DNA from: Cryoendolithus antarcticus
Taxonomy: Eukaryota; Ascomycota; Dothideomycetes; Cladosporiales; Cladosporiaceae
Assembly: GCA_002077065.1 (NCBI GenBank)
Contig: NAJO01000013.1
Location: 992,001-1,056,000, forward strand
Direction of reading: 5' to 3'
DNA: 64,000 nucleotides
The notes under the pieces are model-generated. The model ran no database searches and was not told the origin of the DNA. It worked only from the letters and a program-made list of their open reading frames with translations. Shown in pieces: positions 22,232 to 33,214 of this stretch; positions within the stretch are counted from its first letter, which is position 1, and every line of letters begins with the position of its first letter. The position numbers were made by a program, and so were the translations under genes.

Positions 22232-22673
22232 GCACGTGAGGACAGCCGTAGTGATAAGGATGAGATGATGTGAAATGGAGCTGGAACGTAGGATAAGATC
22301 AAGTGTTGCAGTCACACGGATCGAGACGGCCCGCGTATGAGAGCACGAGGAAAGAGCGAATGAAGGGCATGTGCAGCTATCTAAGGACGGAGCGACACTG
22401 TCTGGATGAAAAGGAGACTGAAGCACAGAGTAGGACACTCTTGCTACTCACATCTTGCAGCCACCGCCACCACCACCACAATTGGGCCTTTCTTAGCTAC
22501 TCATCTCTCTGCTTCTTCCTCACTCTAGCAGGGGACGGCAGACGAGGGCTCGAGCCACTGTCATACCCACCATCCATGTCCGCCACCGACCGCTTACGGG
22601 ACGACATCCTTATCCCCATAAACCTCGTAACACTCCGCTTCAAAATCTTCACCTCACTCTCGCTATCCGCGTC
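22232..22673. other. Intergenic, no supported gene
   Basis: This interval lies between the hypothetical ORF start and the HMG-box gene stop. It contains a short CCACCGCCACCACCACCA-like run near 22460. No coding signal is seen. Confidence 0.4.
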
Positions 22674-24098
22674 CTAATCACTATCCACCTTCCTAGTAGT
22701 GCTCTTCCGACTGGCTCCTCTTTTGCCACCTCCGTTCCGCGTCACTCGCTTCAAGGCATCGCAGTTTGCCTCAAAGGCTCCGCACTCACAGCTCTCGTCC
22801 CCGAAGGCCAGCTTGACTTTCCGTAGCGGGTCATATTTGTAGCCTGGGTTGTCGGCCACGTGCTGTGCGGCGGTCTCGTCAGCCATGAACTTGAATTGCT
22901 CCTTCTCGATCTCATCTAGATCATTCCACGCCCTTCCAGCGGCAGAGGACATGGACTGCTGAGCGCTGCCGCGAGTACCGTTGCGCTTGACGTACCAACT
23001 GCGGAAGACCATGAAGGAGTTGGGTGGGCGTGGAACATTGCATTTTATGGCTTCCTGCGTGCTGTCGCAGGTGCATTGCTTGACGGTGGCTTCCTTGATG
23101 GGCAAAGCTTTGATCCCGTTGAGGATCGCACTGCCGACTGGTTTGGTTGGAGCGTTGATGGTCTGCCGTCTGGGTCTGGCCACGTATGGCGTATTGGCAT
23201 GATCTGAAGCCGCGTCATCTGTCTTCTCAGCTTTCGGCCAGGGGATGCGCAAGTTCGAGCTGCCGGAAGAGGGCATCAGGTACGACGCAGAATCGACAGA
23301 CGTGATGTTCCGCAGCTTCTCCAGCTTCCATAGACCGCCTGGTACCGCATACTGATGGATGATCTCGAAGCTTGGCTTAGGAGCGTTGTGGCTCCAAATG
23401 ACGTGGCGAAGCGCCTCCAGCTCGTTGCATTCGACCACGTCGCATTGTGGGCAAGCAAACACGTGAAGAACGGCGTGGCTGCTGATAATGTGATACTTGA
23501 TGGCTTCTGCGCTGTCGCACTTGATGTTGCACTCTGCACAGTACTGTGCGTCGATATCGGCAGTGTCAGGCTGATCCGCTCCGGTACCGTTGGCGGCCAG
23601 ACTCTGATCTCCTGTTGTCTCTTGACGCCCGTTGTCCACTTCGCGTGACAAGGATTCCTCGTCGGATGGGAGCGAGAGAGCGCGATTGGCAACGCTCCTG
23701 GGTGTGACGGGCGGCTCGATATGGTCGGGCGCTGCGACGCGGGTGTCTCTGGCTGGTACTATAGCGCGATGGGCACCAGAGTTGATTCGATGACGAGAGC
23801 GGCTTTCGCGCAGCTCGTCAGCTGCTGTGCGGCTAGGATTGGTAGCTAAGGAGACCGGGGTAAGAGTGCCGTGAGCGTGCTCCAGCGCCAGGCGTGACTT
23901 GTTGCGCCGACGAGTGCGATGTCTCTTGGCCGAACTACTCATCGCTGGTGCCGCATGGTCGTCTCGCATTGCGGGTGACATATTGCTTGTCTCCACTGTC
24001 GGTATTGCCATAGTCTCATCCCGTTTTTCTATTGTCTCGACGATGGTCTCATGGTGAGACGGGGAAACGTGGTATGGAGCTGGAGTGGAAGTAGCCAT
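22674..24098 (-). CDS. HMG-box protein with a paired C2H2 zinc finger
   Basis: The 474-residue, intron-free protein has three parts. Residues ~1-185 are low complexity and basic. Residues ~188-245 hold two C2H2 fingers with identical C-x2-C-x12-H-x4-H spacing (CAECNIKC..HIISSH and CPQCDVVE..HVIWSH). Near residue 365 a MATA-type HMG box begins (VPRPPNSFMVFRSWYVKRNG) and runs to NPGYKYDP. A Cys cluster (CECGAFEANC) and a basic tail follow. This combination should bind DNA in the nucleus. The HMG box resembles the mating-type and Ste11-like class, but no MAT-locus flanking genes are present, so I do not call it MAT1-2. The gene next to it encodes a small protein with the same finger pair. Confidence 0.75.
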   Translation of the reverse strand: MATSTPAPYHVSPSHHETIVETIEKRDETMAIPTVETSNMSPAMRDDHAAPAMSSSAKRHRTRRRNKSRLALEHAHGTLTPVSLATNPSRTAADELRESRSRHRINSGAHRAIVPARDTRVAAPDHIEPPVTPRSVANRALSLPSDEESLSREVDNGRQETTGDQSLAANGTGADQPDTADIDAQYCAECNIKCDSAEAIKYHIISSHAVLHVFACPQCDVVECNELEALRHVIWSHNAPKPSFEIIHQYAVPGGLWKLEKLRNITSVDSASYLMPSSGSSNLRIPWPKAEKTDDAASDHANTPYVARPRRQTINAPTKPVGSAILNGIKALPIKEATVKQCTCDSTQEAIKCNVPRPPNSFMVFRSWYVKRNGTRGSAQQSMSSAAGRAWNDLDEIEKEQFKFMADETAAQHVADNPGYKYDPLRKVKLAFGDESCECGAFEANCDALKRVTRNGGGKRGASRKSTTRKVDSD

Positions 24099-24440
24099 CT
24101 TCGATTCTTCGAGGTCTTATGATGTAGCCTGGATGTGATAGGCTCCGGCAAGTGATCGCATGCAGGTGCTTGACCCGTCGTCTGCGCATAAAGTGATTGT
24201 CACTATGCCAAAGTGGTATGGTGGTCGAGGGTGAAAGAGCTTTGTGTTGTTTGTAGATGATAATTGACGCTGAGCATAGTGAGTAAGGGGCTTGATCGGC
24301 TTGTGAACATGTGCCTTCAGTGATCTCAAATGAAGCATTTGCTTGCATGAGCTTCTGATGTGCTGATGATAGCAGTCCATCATGGCTTCACCCGGTGCTC
24401 AGCAGCCCACTCTAGCGAATTGTCGATAAGGTCTCGGAAG
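24099..24440. other. Intergenic between the two finger genes
   Basis: A 342-bp interval between same-strand genes. It contains only short frames and should hold the promoter of the HMG-box gene. Confidence 0.4.
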
Positions 24441-24860
24441 TCAGTAGTTTTCCCTTCCGTGATTGTAACGATTGCCAGAGCGACGACCATTGTGCGGTGG
24501 TTCGACGCTATCAGTTGCCTCAGTGTCTTGCTCATGCAGCGAAGTCATCTCCGTGCTGACGGAGTCTGATCTGGCGCCAATGTAGGTAAGCTCGTCTGCT
24601 CGGGCCACTTGCCCGCCGTGCTGATGGAAGAATCCCTGGATCGGCGCATCGATCTTGTGTATAGCGACCATGTGACGGAAGACTGAGAGCTCGCTTCGCT
24701 GCATGTTTCCGCAGTAGGCGCAGTAGAATACGGTCACGGTGTCATGATCACTTCGAATATGTCGAGCAAGATCATCGGAGTTGTCGTATTGCTCACTGCA
24801 TTCTTCGCATCCGAAAGTCTGCGTATCATCTTGGCTGACGGATGGATTCTCTGATGCCAT
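24441..24860 (-). CDS. Small paired C2H2 zinc-finger protein
   Basis: From the ATG at 24860 (MASENPSVSQ), 139 residues are encoded. Two fingers near residues 17-70 use the same C-x2-C-x12-H-x4-H spacing as the neighbouring HMG-box protein (CEECSEQY..HIRSDH and CAYCGNMQ..HMVAIH), and the linker TVTVFYC parallels VLHVFAC there. This is a partial paralogue that lacks the HMG box. The tail is acidic and then basic, without another domain. A longer in-frame ORF reaches 25148, but that part has no protein-like composition. Function is unknown; it could bind nucleic acid or dimerise with its neighbour. Confidence 0.6.
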   Translation of the reverse strand: MASENPSVSQDDTQTFGCEECSEQYDNSDDLARHIRSDHDTVTVFYCAYCGNMQRSELSVFRHMVAIHKIDAPIQGFFHQHGGQVARADELTYIGARSDSVSTEMTSLHEQDTEATDSVEPPHNGRRSGNRYNHGRENY

Positions 24861-25197
24861 GACAAAGGACGAGAGGTGACGAAAGTGAGACACAGCAGCC
24901 AACAGAAGCGGAGGCTGGAGCTGTATATAGCATGGAAGATGCGATGGATGACTCCTCCTATCAGTCTCTGCTTGTCCAAGCACAATGCGCCCGTCATGTT
25001 CACAACGGTGATCGCTTTGTGCATGACAATAGGCAATCAAAAGAGCTGGCTCGGCGTCAATCACGAGCATACGATGACTCGCTACCGGAGAATAGGAACA
25101 GGGAAGACCACTCTCATGCAGCGCTAACGATGTCGATGGCTCGAGCAAGCAAAGTGAGGCAATCGTTCAAGGTGTGGGAAATTTGTGTACTTACGAC

Positions 25198-28100
25198 TCA
25201 ACTCAGTGCATGGGCTAGCGTCTCCCATCCAGTGCGCTCCCACGGCGCCAGCGCAATCGCTCGCTGAGCATGGCTAGCAGTGCCCACCCCTGCGGATTCT
25301 TTCGCAAGAGCTCCACCATCATGATTGCCATCCTCGGAGACAGCTTTCTGCGCAGTACGGAGAGCCATCTCTGCAGTATGCGTGTCGCCTGTGATCTCAG
25401 CTAGCTCAGTCCACGCGTGCGCATGATCAGGGTTCAGAGCGATGGCCACCTGAGCTGCTGCTTGTGCTGTATCGTCATTATCCGTGCCAAGTGCGGACAA
25501 GGCCGACAGCACTGTCTCGATACGCCTTATGTCGCTCTGGTCCAGCTTATCGCTCGTCCGGAGGGCCACAAGGTCGTCCTGTGCGGCGGCAGCAGTCTCG
25601 TCATCTTTCTCTAGTGCGGCGATCGTAGCCAACAGTGTGATACTGCCGACATGCTCCGGACACTTCTCGATAGATTCCACGAGCTGCTCGCGGGCTGCGG
25701 TCTCCTCACGCTGTCCGCGGCGCGCCCATAGGACCTGCACCAAGACGCTGACCACATCTGAATCCTTGTCGCTCTCCACAAGTGCGTCGCGGAACATAGT
25801 GACTGATTCTGCACCTTGACCTAGATGGTGTAGAGCCAGACCAGCAGTCAGGTGAGCAGACAAGCGTAGCTTGCGTCGACCCTCCACGTCGAGACCGCTG
25901 TTAGCTGGGTCTGAAGTCAGGTCGAGCGCTGTTTGCGCACTTTCTGCAGCTCCAGTGAAGTCCTGTACAGCCAGCTGACATCTTGCGATGTCTGCTTTCG
26001 CCAATGCATAGCGAGCTAGCGCCGCATCGGATTCAGTGGCTTCGTAGTCTGCCTCCGCAGCATCGCAGAGTTCACCAAGGACAGTAACAGCATCGGCATA
26101 GTTGCCCACACGCTCCAGGAACAGTGCAGCAAGGTGCCGATATGGCAGATCCCCAGGCGCTTGCGAATGCAACTGATCAAGCGCAAACAGTGGCCGAATG
26201 AGTGCTGTAATATTGTCTGGAGTATGACTAGGCGCACTAAATTGGTTGAAGCTGGCTAGTGCGTACTGGCGCTTGATGATCAGGGAAGCCGAGTCAGAGA
26301 TTTCGGATGCATGAGTGAACATATTGAGTGCAACCGCGAGATCGCCTGACACCAGTGCAAGTAAGCCCTCGCCGACCCAGGCATGTGCGTAGTCAGGATC
26401 TGTCGACTGTGCTCGGCCGAAGGCTTTGTGTGCGAGGTCAAAGTCTTTGCGAAGGAGATACAGCACTCCGAGATTCGTCCAGACTCGGGCATTCAACTCA
26501 TTCAGATGTAGTGATCGTACGAAGGAGTGCTGAGCTACCTGCGGGTTCAGGGTCGTCGTGACTACACCAAGTGCATTCCAGAACTCAGCGTTGCCAGCTT
26601 CTAGCTCAATCGCACGCTTGAAGCATCGGACTGCGGCTTTGATGAAGCGCTTGCTCGACTTTACATCGCTCATCACACTCGCGCGATGCTCTGCCCATCC
26701 CAAATTGTACCATGCCACGGCTTGCGCATGACTATCGTTTGAGCAAGCACGAATCGCCTGCTTGTAGGCCAGTATGCCGGCTAGCACTGGTCTGATCAAC
26801 ACATGGTGGGTATAGTGTCCGTTCGTGGCGGTATCAGTGATGCTCGCCAGCCTGACGCCATCCTCGATTGCGTCCAGCAGAGAGTTGTCTGCGGCCGCAC
26901 CGGATAGCAGCGTCAATACACCTGTCCGCATGAAATCGTCGCTTCCGGACTGCACCCATGACATTGTAGAGCATGCATCGCCAATAGCTTTCCACATGTT
27001 GAAAGCATCTGGACGAACCTCAGCCACCTTGGTGGCAGTATCGATGACTTGCGTGCAGCTCTGCATGGCCTGGCCAAACAGACCTGTCTCAACGCAGTGC
27101 CACGCCCGCTCGACAAAGGTTTGTAAGAGTGACAAGAGAACGCCAAACTCCGAAGGTCGCTCCCGAAGCACAGCTAGTAAGCCTTCGATCGCCTCATCGA
27201 ACTCTCCAAGCTCACGGTGCACATTCGCAAGCATATAGCGTGCAAACCACGACTCGCCTGTCACTCTCAGCTCCTGCCCGTCGTGCGGGCTGAGGGCATA
27301 GTTGAAGGTCCGACTGGCTGAGTTGTACCTGCCAGAGTTATGATAGCTCTCGCCCAAGCCAACGTACGACTGGTAATCATCCGGACTGATCCGTAATGCA
27401 GCAAGGAATGACACAATTGCCTGCTGGTAGTCTTGTCTGTTCATCTGCACGACACCAAGCGCAGAGTACGGCCAGCTCAAACCTTTTCTCTTAGAACCGG
27501 GAGGCGGCCGTGCCCTACCTGAGGCGATGACGCGCTGTGATATGACTTCGACGATGTCCCAATCACCTTGATCTGCGAATGATCTGGCAAGCCGCTCGGC
27601 AGCGTCGGTCTCGTTGGGTGAGAGCTCGAACGCCTTTTGGAAGCATTGTCGTGCTCGCTTCTTGTCGCGGGCGTATGATTCGTAGTAGTGACCTAGACTG
27701 GTATAGGCTGGGGCGAAGTTGACATTCGTCTTGATAGCCGAGAGGAAGAAGGCATAGGCTCCTTGGCGATCTTTGCGCGCCGTTTTGGAGGCATCTAGCT
27801 CCCACATACATACGCCAATGCGATAAAGGCACTGAGCGCGCAAATCTCTCGCTCGAGGGTCACTAGGCTGGAGCTCGGGCAGATAAACCTCCAGCTCCTC
27901 CTTAGCTGAGTCGTAGTCTCCGTTCAGAGCTTTGCACCATGCCAGCTCGACACCTACCTGTACGTTACTCGTGTCCTGCGCGAGAGCGCCCTGTAATGAG
28001 CGGATGGCATCTTCGTATTCGCCACGTTCTTCAAAGATCAGACCTAGACCGACTAGAGCCGGTGTAAGCTGGGACTTGCGGGACAAGATGTTCTCAAATC

Positions 28101-29382
28101 GTCTACGTGCCTCTGCGTGGTTTCGCGGACTTTGATAGTGCACTAGAGCGGTGCCCAACGCAGCACTGAGTGCATCTTTGGTGTTCTGCAGGGTCATGCT
28201 GAGTGTTTCTGCTTCGACCTCAAGTACTTGCAGTCCAGCTCGAGCGGTCTCCACTGTGCTTTGGTGCTCCTCCAGGTGTAAGAAGTAGTCCGAAACAAGG
28301 CGGTGAGCAAAGGGAGACTCCTCCGCTTTGGCAAGACCCTCAGATATTGCGATGAGTCGGTCTTCCGCACTCATCGGCTCTGCACGCGTTTCCTTGTCAT
28401 CTTCGCTGGGCTTAGGAGCAGGGAACGGCGAGAGCTCGCTGGTCAGCCACGCATCGAGTACACGGGCCAGCCCACTCTCGGCAAAGAGAACGCAGTATTC
28501 CCGTAAGATGTTGACATCCAGATCTTGCAGGTTTTCCAAGTCCCGCGTTTCCAGTACAAGGTCCCATGCCAATTGAAAAGGGTGATTTATGATGACCATG
28601 CCCTCAGCAAGGTCCAGAGCTTGGTCTCGCTTCGCAGGCCTCTCCTCTACAGGTACGACCAGTAGTGCGTCGTATACTCTCTGCAAGAGCTTCTCTTCGT
28701 ACTCACGGCGGACTTGATCATCATTTGACCAGTTGATAACATTCTTGTAGATCTCTTCGAGATCGCTCTGTGACAGCACTTCACGCTTCACCTCAGTAGT
28801 GACCTGACCAATCTTGGCGCCCAGGCGAGTGCGTCTGACGTTGATCTCACTGCTGATCCTCCTCGCCTCATCGTCTTCCGTGAGCTCAGCGAGTCTGACA
28901 TACGTGTAGGAGGGATGCGGCAGACGACCCTCCAGGAAGTCGTAGATTGTGTTCCCGGGTAGTGTGATCTGTAGTAGTCGTCTCTGCTGAGAAGTATTAC
29001 CGTGAAGCCTGACGAAGCTGGTAAGCTTGTCGATGACAGTTTGACACCGGTGTGCATCCTCAGCGGCAGCGTGTAGCTCGGCCACATGCACTGCCGCGTC
29101 GATGTAGTCGTCTACCGATTTCTCTCCTTGCGTCTCTAGCACGCTGCAGAGGCCAAGCCATGCTTGCACATCATCAGGCTTGGACTTCGTAGCAGCACGG
29201 TATGTGCCGATTGCGTCCTCGGGTTTGCCGGACTTCTCGTACGCCCTACCTAACAGGAGGCGGGCATTGTAATTCTCGGCATCGGATTGGAGCACTATCT
29301 GCGCTTGCAAGATAGTCTCATCATGGTTCCCTGCGTCTAACGCCGATTTGGCTGCTTTCAGCGCAGCTTTGTTGTTGGACAT
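25198..29382 (-). CDS. SKI3: Superkiller complex TPR protein SKI3
   Basis: One uninterrupted 1394-residue frame consists almost wholly of TPR-like helical repeats. It begins with canonical repeats (KAAKSALDAGNHDETILQAQ; AYEKSGKPEDAIGTYRAATK) and has many later ones (LGHYYESYARDKKRARQCFQ; NLGVLYLLRKDFDLAHKAFG). Size and layout match fungal SKI3/TTC37. It scaffolds the SKI complex with the SKI2 helicase and SKI8, feeding mRNA 3' to 5' to the cytosolic exosome. The segment ITLPGNTIYDFLEGRLPHPS near residue 135 is typical of the family. No frameshift or stop occurs over 4.2 kb, which is a useful contrast to the broken RNA-dependent RNA polymerase gene nearby. Confidence 0.92.
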   Translation of the reverse strand: MSNNKAALKAAKSALDAGNHDETILQAQIVLQSDAENYNARLLLGRAYEKSGKPEDAIGTYRAATKSKPDDVQAWLGLCSVLETQGEKSVDDYIDAAVHVAELHAAAEDAHRCQTVIDKLTSFVRLHGNTSQQRRLLQITLPGNTIYDFLEGRLPHPSYTYVRLAELTEDDEARRISSEINVRRTRLGAKIGQVTTEVKREVLSQSDLEEIYKNVINWSNDDQVRREYEEKLLQRVYDALLVVPVEERPAKRDQALDLAEGMVIINHPFQLAWDLVLETRDLENLQDLDVNILREYCVLFAESGLARVLDAWLTSELSPFPAPKPSEDDKETRAEPMSAEDRLIAISEGLAKAEESPFAHRLVSDYFLHLEEHQSTVETARAGLQVLEVEAETLSMTLQNTKDALSAALGTALVHYQSPRNHAEARRRFENILSRKSQLTPALVGLGLIFEERGEYEDAIRSLQGALAQDTSNVQVGVELAWCKALNGDYDSAKEELEVYLPELQPSDPRARDLRAQCLYRIGVCMWELDASKTARKDRQGAYAFFLSAIKTNVNFAPAYTSLGHYYESYARDKKRARQCFQKAFELSPNETDAAERLARSFADQGDWDIVEVISQRVIASGRARPPPGSKRKGLSWPYSALGVVQMNRQDYQQAIVSFLAALRISPDDYQSYVGLGESYHNSGRYNSASRTFNYALSPHDGQELRVTGESWFARYMLANVHRELGEFDEAIEGLLAVLRERPSEFGVLLSLLQTFVERAWHCVETGLFGQAMQSCTQVIDTATKVAEVRPDAFNMWKAIGDACSTMSWVQSGSDDFMRTGVLTLLSGAAADNSLLDAIEDGVRLASITDTATNGHYTHHVLIRPVLAGILAYKQAIRACSNDSHAQAVAWYNLGWAEHRASVMSDVKSSKRFIKAAVRCFKRAIELEAGNAEFWNALGVVTTTLNPQVAQHSFVRSLHLNELNARVWTNLGVLYLLRKDFDLAHKAFGRAQSTDPDYAHAWVGEGLLALVSGDLAVALNMFTHASEISDSASLIIKRQYALASFNQFSAPSHTPDNITALIRPLFALDQLHSQAPGDLPYRHLAALFLERVGNYADAVTVLGELCDAAEADYEATESDAALARYALAKADIARCQLAVQDFTGAAESAQTALDLTSDPANSGLDVEGRRKLRLSAHLTAGLALHHLGQGAESVTMFRDALVESDKDSDVVSVLVQVLWARRGQREETAAREQLVESIEKCPEHVGSITLLATIAALEKDDETAAAAQDDLVALRTSDKLDQSDIRRIETVLSALSALGTDNDDTAQAAAQVAIALNPDHAHAWTELAEITGDTHTAEMALRTAQKAVSEDGNHDGGALAKESAGVGTASHAQRAIALAPWERTGWETLAHALS

Positions 29383-29777
29383 GCTATGGCATAGCGTTGC
29401 ACGTCCTGAACCTCGCTTGCAATCTGACAGGCGACCACGATACCTCAGGATGGTAGATGTAGCGAGTGTAACGGGTAAGGCGTTTGCTGTTGTTGATCGA
29501 GGTGAACTTGAAGATCGCCACTTCCAGTCCTCACAAGTGGAGTCTTGGCGGTGCTACCTCCTACCTATCGCGTGCTCTTACCTTAGGCTGCTTGTATCAC
29601 CTTAGGCACTAGGTACATATACATGACAAGGGTCGCGACACCAATGGCAGCGTACACTGCTTTCATCTCTATTGTACATCAAGCGCTGTGACGAGGCTGC
29701 TATGGCTAGAACGCTACAAATCGAAAGATCCACTCGTCATCCTCGCCTCAATATCCTACAGATCACGACTGGCTTAT
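29383..29777. other. Intergenic between SKI3 and carrier genes
   Basis: This 395-bp interval should hold the SKI3 promoter (minus strand) and the carrier 3' flank. No gene is seen. Confidence 0.45.
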
Positions 29778-31085
29778 TTAATCCTTCAGATCCTCCTTTC
29801 GCTCGTTCACGCTTCCTGCCATCTTCTTGCCTATCTCGTAGCTGCTGATCATGATGGCGCACGCCGGTGCGACCTTCAACGTCCTCGCTGTCCAGCCCTT
29901 GAACAAGCCCGGAAAGCCGTCGTTACAGTATATGTACCAAAGAAATCGCGGCATACTCCTGCTTTCGGGTAGGTCTTTCATCTTTGCGCTGGCATCGTGT
30001 AACACGGTCTGCTGTCGTGTTTTGCCAACATCGAAGGGCGTCGTTACAACAGCTGCAATGCCTCCCGATGCTGCTCCCGCGATGAATGAGTCCGCCAATA
30101 CTGCACTATGCGACAGCTCCGAGTTGCTCCGTTGCCGTCCAAGCGCCGAGTCGACATCTCGTTGTCGCAAGTCGTGTAACCGCTCTCGTCCATACTCGTA
30201 GCCCCACCAGTAGAAGGCCGAGAAAGGCACATCTCGCCAGAGCGTCAACGACAAGCCTCTCCACAGCGAAGTATAGCCATCCGTCGCCACAGTATCTTTC
30301 AAGCCGGCGATCGTCGCCCGCATGATGCTTCCCTCCTTCGACTGGCTTGCCTGCATCCTCGTCCGCAGCATCTCGATCGGACTCACGAACAGCGCTGCAG
30401 TTACCCTCGCGACCGATCCAGCAACAAGCGGCGCATAGTCATCGCTCACCCTGCCCGGTAGCGGACTCCTCGGACTCGCCCTCAACCAATCATAACCCGC
30501 AAAGTAGATCACATTCCCAGGCACAGCCATCATCAAGGTCGGACTCAATCCCCGCCATAACGTCAGGATCCCCTCATTCCGCGAGATTTTCCTCAATCCA
30601 TCAATCGTCGAGTTGAAGCTTTTCCGTTGCGTTTCCTCTACGACGCAGTCAGATATTGCTGATTCCGAGGCCGCGTTGAAGGGCGCGGCAACGCAGAACT
30701 GCGTCTGATTCTGCACCCAGAAGACTTCGCGGCAACAGGCGCTGACACCGAGATTTGGGGGCAGTTGGATGAAGGAGGGAAGGCGTGTGGAGGGGGCGGG
30801 TGACGGACTGGGTTGGGCTTGTAATCGTACGCGGACAACGTCGAGGGGTGTGACTGCATGGGTTTCTTAGTACGCACGTGATGAGTGGGACCTATCGGGA
30901 GCCATACCAAGTAACGAAGTCAGGACGCTGCCGGAGACCGCCGACAACATCTTTTGCGAGAGGGAGGTATCTGCCTCCGTCTTCGGCGGCGATATTCGAG
31001 GCGACGAAGGCATATCGAGGGCGCTATTACCTGCTGGACCGTCTATTCTGTCATGCTTCTGACCTTGTGTGAAAACTGATGCCAT
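29778..31085 (-). CDS. MTM1: Mitochondrial carrier, MTM1/SLC25A39-40 type
   Basis: Two exons (31085-30908 and 30853-29778) are joined across a 54-nt intron (acceptor CATGCAG, phase 1). The splice precisely restores the first carrier signature, LLVTPLDVVRVRLQAQ. The 417-residue product has the other two signatures (SPIEMLRTRMQ and TPFDVGKTRQQ) and a long Cys-containing matrix loop after helix 1 (GVSACCREVFWVQNQTQFC), which marks the MTM1/SLC25A39/40 branch. Members of this branch support mitochondrial glutathione, manganese or Fe-S homeostasis. The start is the ATG at 31085; an upstream non-ATG extension exists in frame. An N-terminal 50-residue Ser/Pro-rich region precedes the first helix. 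Confidence 0.88.
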
Positions 31086-31491
31086 CTCCTCTCGTGTAGC
31101 CACCGCCGTGGCGGGATTAGTCAGTGGTGCCGCCCCTCTGTGTAGTAGTCGAGGGTCCTGCTGCAATCAGATGAAGCACACGCAAAGGACTTCGTGGTGT
31201 GGAGATCCGGTGTTGCGATCCTTCGAAAGTATATGCAATGCTATGCGCGTAGGACGTAGGAACAATGGGTGATAGATGGAAAGTTTATCAGATTCATTGA
31301 TGCGTCGTTGATGAAGTCACGGCCTCGGTCGATCTTGCCGACCGGCCCGAGCCCAGATTCAAGCCACTGCCACGCGATCTGACGTCGACGATACCGCATG
31401 GCCTGATACGGACGTCGACTTCGAGTCGTCCGTATATATATGATCTAGCGCTTTGCAAGTTCGCTGGTCACAATCGACCTGAAAAGCAGTC
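31086..31491. promoter_or_regulatory. Divergent promoter region carrier / F-box gene
   Basis: A 406-bp head-to-head interval. It includes an inverted pair of GACGTCGACTTCGA-like sequences near 31382-31424 and a TATATATA run at 31433-31440 about 50 bp before the F-box start. Regulatory use is inferred. Confidence 0.45.
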
Positions 31492-33132
31492 ATGAGCGAT
31501 CAGGCGCCGACAGAGACTGAGGCAGAGCTAGCCGCCTTTCGCCAGCGATGGCGGGAGGAGGTGACAGCACGAAACAAGAAGCCCGAAGCATTACTAAACA
31601 GACCGACTGCGCAACGACGAAAGGCTAGCGTCCATGCACCGCCGACAGTACCAGCACCTTCTACCGCTCGGCGGAGAGATGATACTCACGAGGTTGACTT
31701 CGCTCCAACAGCGTACCACGACCTCCCAGACAAAGAAGATCGTCTGAAGCTTGGCACAGAAGGTCAGGCCCATGACAGAGATGTCAATCCGGCCGAGCCT
31801 TCTTCAGCGCTCGAGCACTTTGAACGAGCAGTGGAGCGAGAGTCATCCGGCATGCTTGGAGACAGCCTCAAGCACTACCGCCAAGCGTTCAGAGTGGGTC
31901 TCATTCATTTTCATGCCTGGCGAGCAATCAGCTAAGGTAGGTTGCAGATTGATGCCAAAGTGCAAGATACGTACAGCAAGAAGCACTTCCCTCAACCCTC
32001 CTCTTCCAAGCCCAAACCTTCCAACCCCAATCCATCCAACGCGGCGGTCACAGTGCCCGGTACCGCCCACCACTCCCTACATGGTAGCGCCGCGCTGCCT
32101 CAGTCACTGAAGCAGCTTGTCGACTCATTCGCCACTCTCGCGATTGAGCCAGCACCGCCAGCAACAGACGCTTCACCCCAGGAACCTAGCCCGCTGGCAG
32201 AGCTACCGGAGGAGATTTTAACGCAAGTGCTCCGCGAGCTTGCAGTCAAAGACCTTGCGTCTTTCGCACACACAGCACAGGTGTGCAAACGACTCGCGTA
32301 TCTTGTACTGACAGAGGAGAGCATCTGGAAGCGCGTAGCTCTCGGCTCGGAGATCGGCTTCGCAGCAATGCACTATGACTTTGCGTGCGATGTGGAGGGC
32401 TTCTCAATCCGAGCAAACGACTCCATAGCCCGGTACCTAGACTTTGATGACGATATCGACACCGAGACCGACGAAGAAAGAATCGAGTCTCCAGCATCAC
32501 CCATCCAGCACCACACTACACAGCTTCTCCACACAACCTACAACCACTCCTATCGCCAGCTCCTGCGCTCCCGTCCCCGCCTCCGCTTCAACGGCTGCTA
32601 CATAAGCACAGTGAACTACACACGCGCCGGTGCAAACAGCGCAAACAGCCTCTCCTGGGGCAGCACACCTGTGCACGTGGTGACGTATTTCCGCTACCTC
32701 CGTTTCTTCCGGGATGGCACAGTTATCTCGCTCTTGACGACGGTGGAGCCGGTGGACGTGGTGCACCATCTGACCAGGGAGAACATGCATACGCATCACT
32801 CCGCTACGTCCGCGCTGCCCTCGGCTGTTATGCGAGATGCTCTCCGCGGCCGATGGCGGCTCTCCGGCCCGCTTTGCTCGATGACCGACCCTTCCACAGG
32901 AGAAGCAGAGGTTGAAGGCGATATACACATCGAGACGCAAGGCGTGACGCCCAAGTACACTTACCGCATGCAGCTCGGTTTGACGCACGCTGGAAAGAGT
33001 GCAAGGAATAACAAGCTCGTGTGGAAGGGCTTCTGGAGCTGGAACCGGCTGACGGATGACTGGGCTGAGTTTGGACTGAGGAATGATCGGGCATATTGGT
33101 GGAGTCGCGTGAAGAGCTTCGAGGGGGAGTGA
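31492..33132 (+). CDS. F-box protein, FBXO9/Pof7/Hrt3 type
   Basis: Two exons (31492-31893, 31948-33132; 54-nt intron, acceptor GTTGCAG) give 528 residues. The N-terminal half includes a microtubule-interacting/TPR-like helix (ALEHFERAVERESSGMLGDS, then LKHYRQAFRIDAKV), followed by a Ser/Pro linker. The F-box is LAELPEEILTQVLRELAVKD near residue 225, with CKRLAYLVLTEESIWKRVAL behind it. The C-terminal domain contains RPRLRFNGCYISTVNYTRAG and ends with WSRVKSF. This order is that of FBXO9 and yeast Hrt3/Pof7, substrate adaptors of SCF ubiquitin ligases. An acidic stretch (DFDDDIDTETDEE) lies after the F-box. Convergent with the tether gene, with only 82 bp between the stops. Confidence 0.88.
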
Positions 33133-33214
33133 GGTCGTCTGATTGCGAGCGTTCAGCGTTGTAAATTGGGCTCAGCGTTGTATATGGAATTTGACAGAAT
33201 TGTGGTGAAGCCGC

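Noticed and set aside
21629..22273. 214-residue ORF on the + strand
   Set aside because: Overlaps the minus-strand hypothetical ORF, which has better start context and composition. Neither is strong, but the + frame has no helical or domain pattern.
22674..24098. Mating-type locus (MAT1-2)
   Set aside because: An HMG box is present, but it is embedded in a larger finger protein, and none of the usual flanking genes (SLA2, APN2, APC5, COX13) are found.
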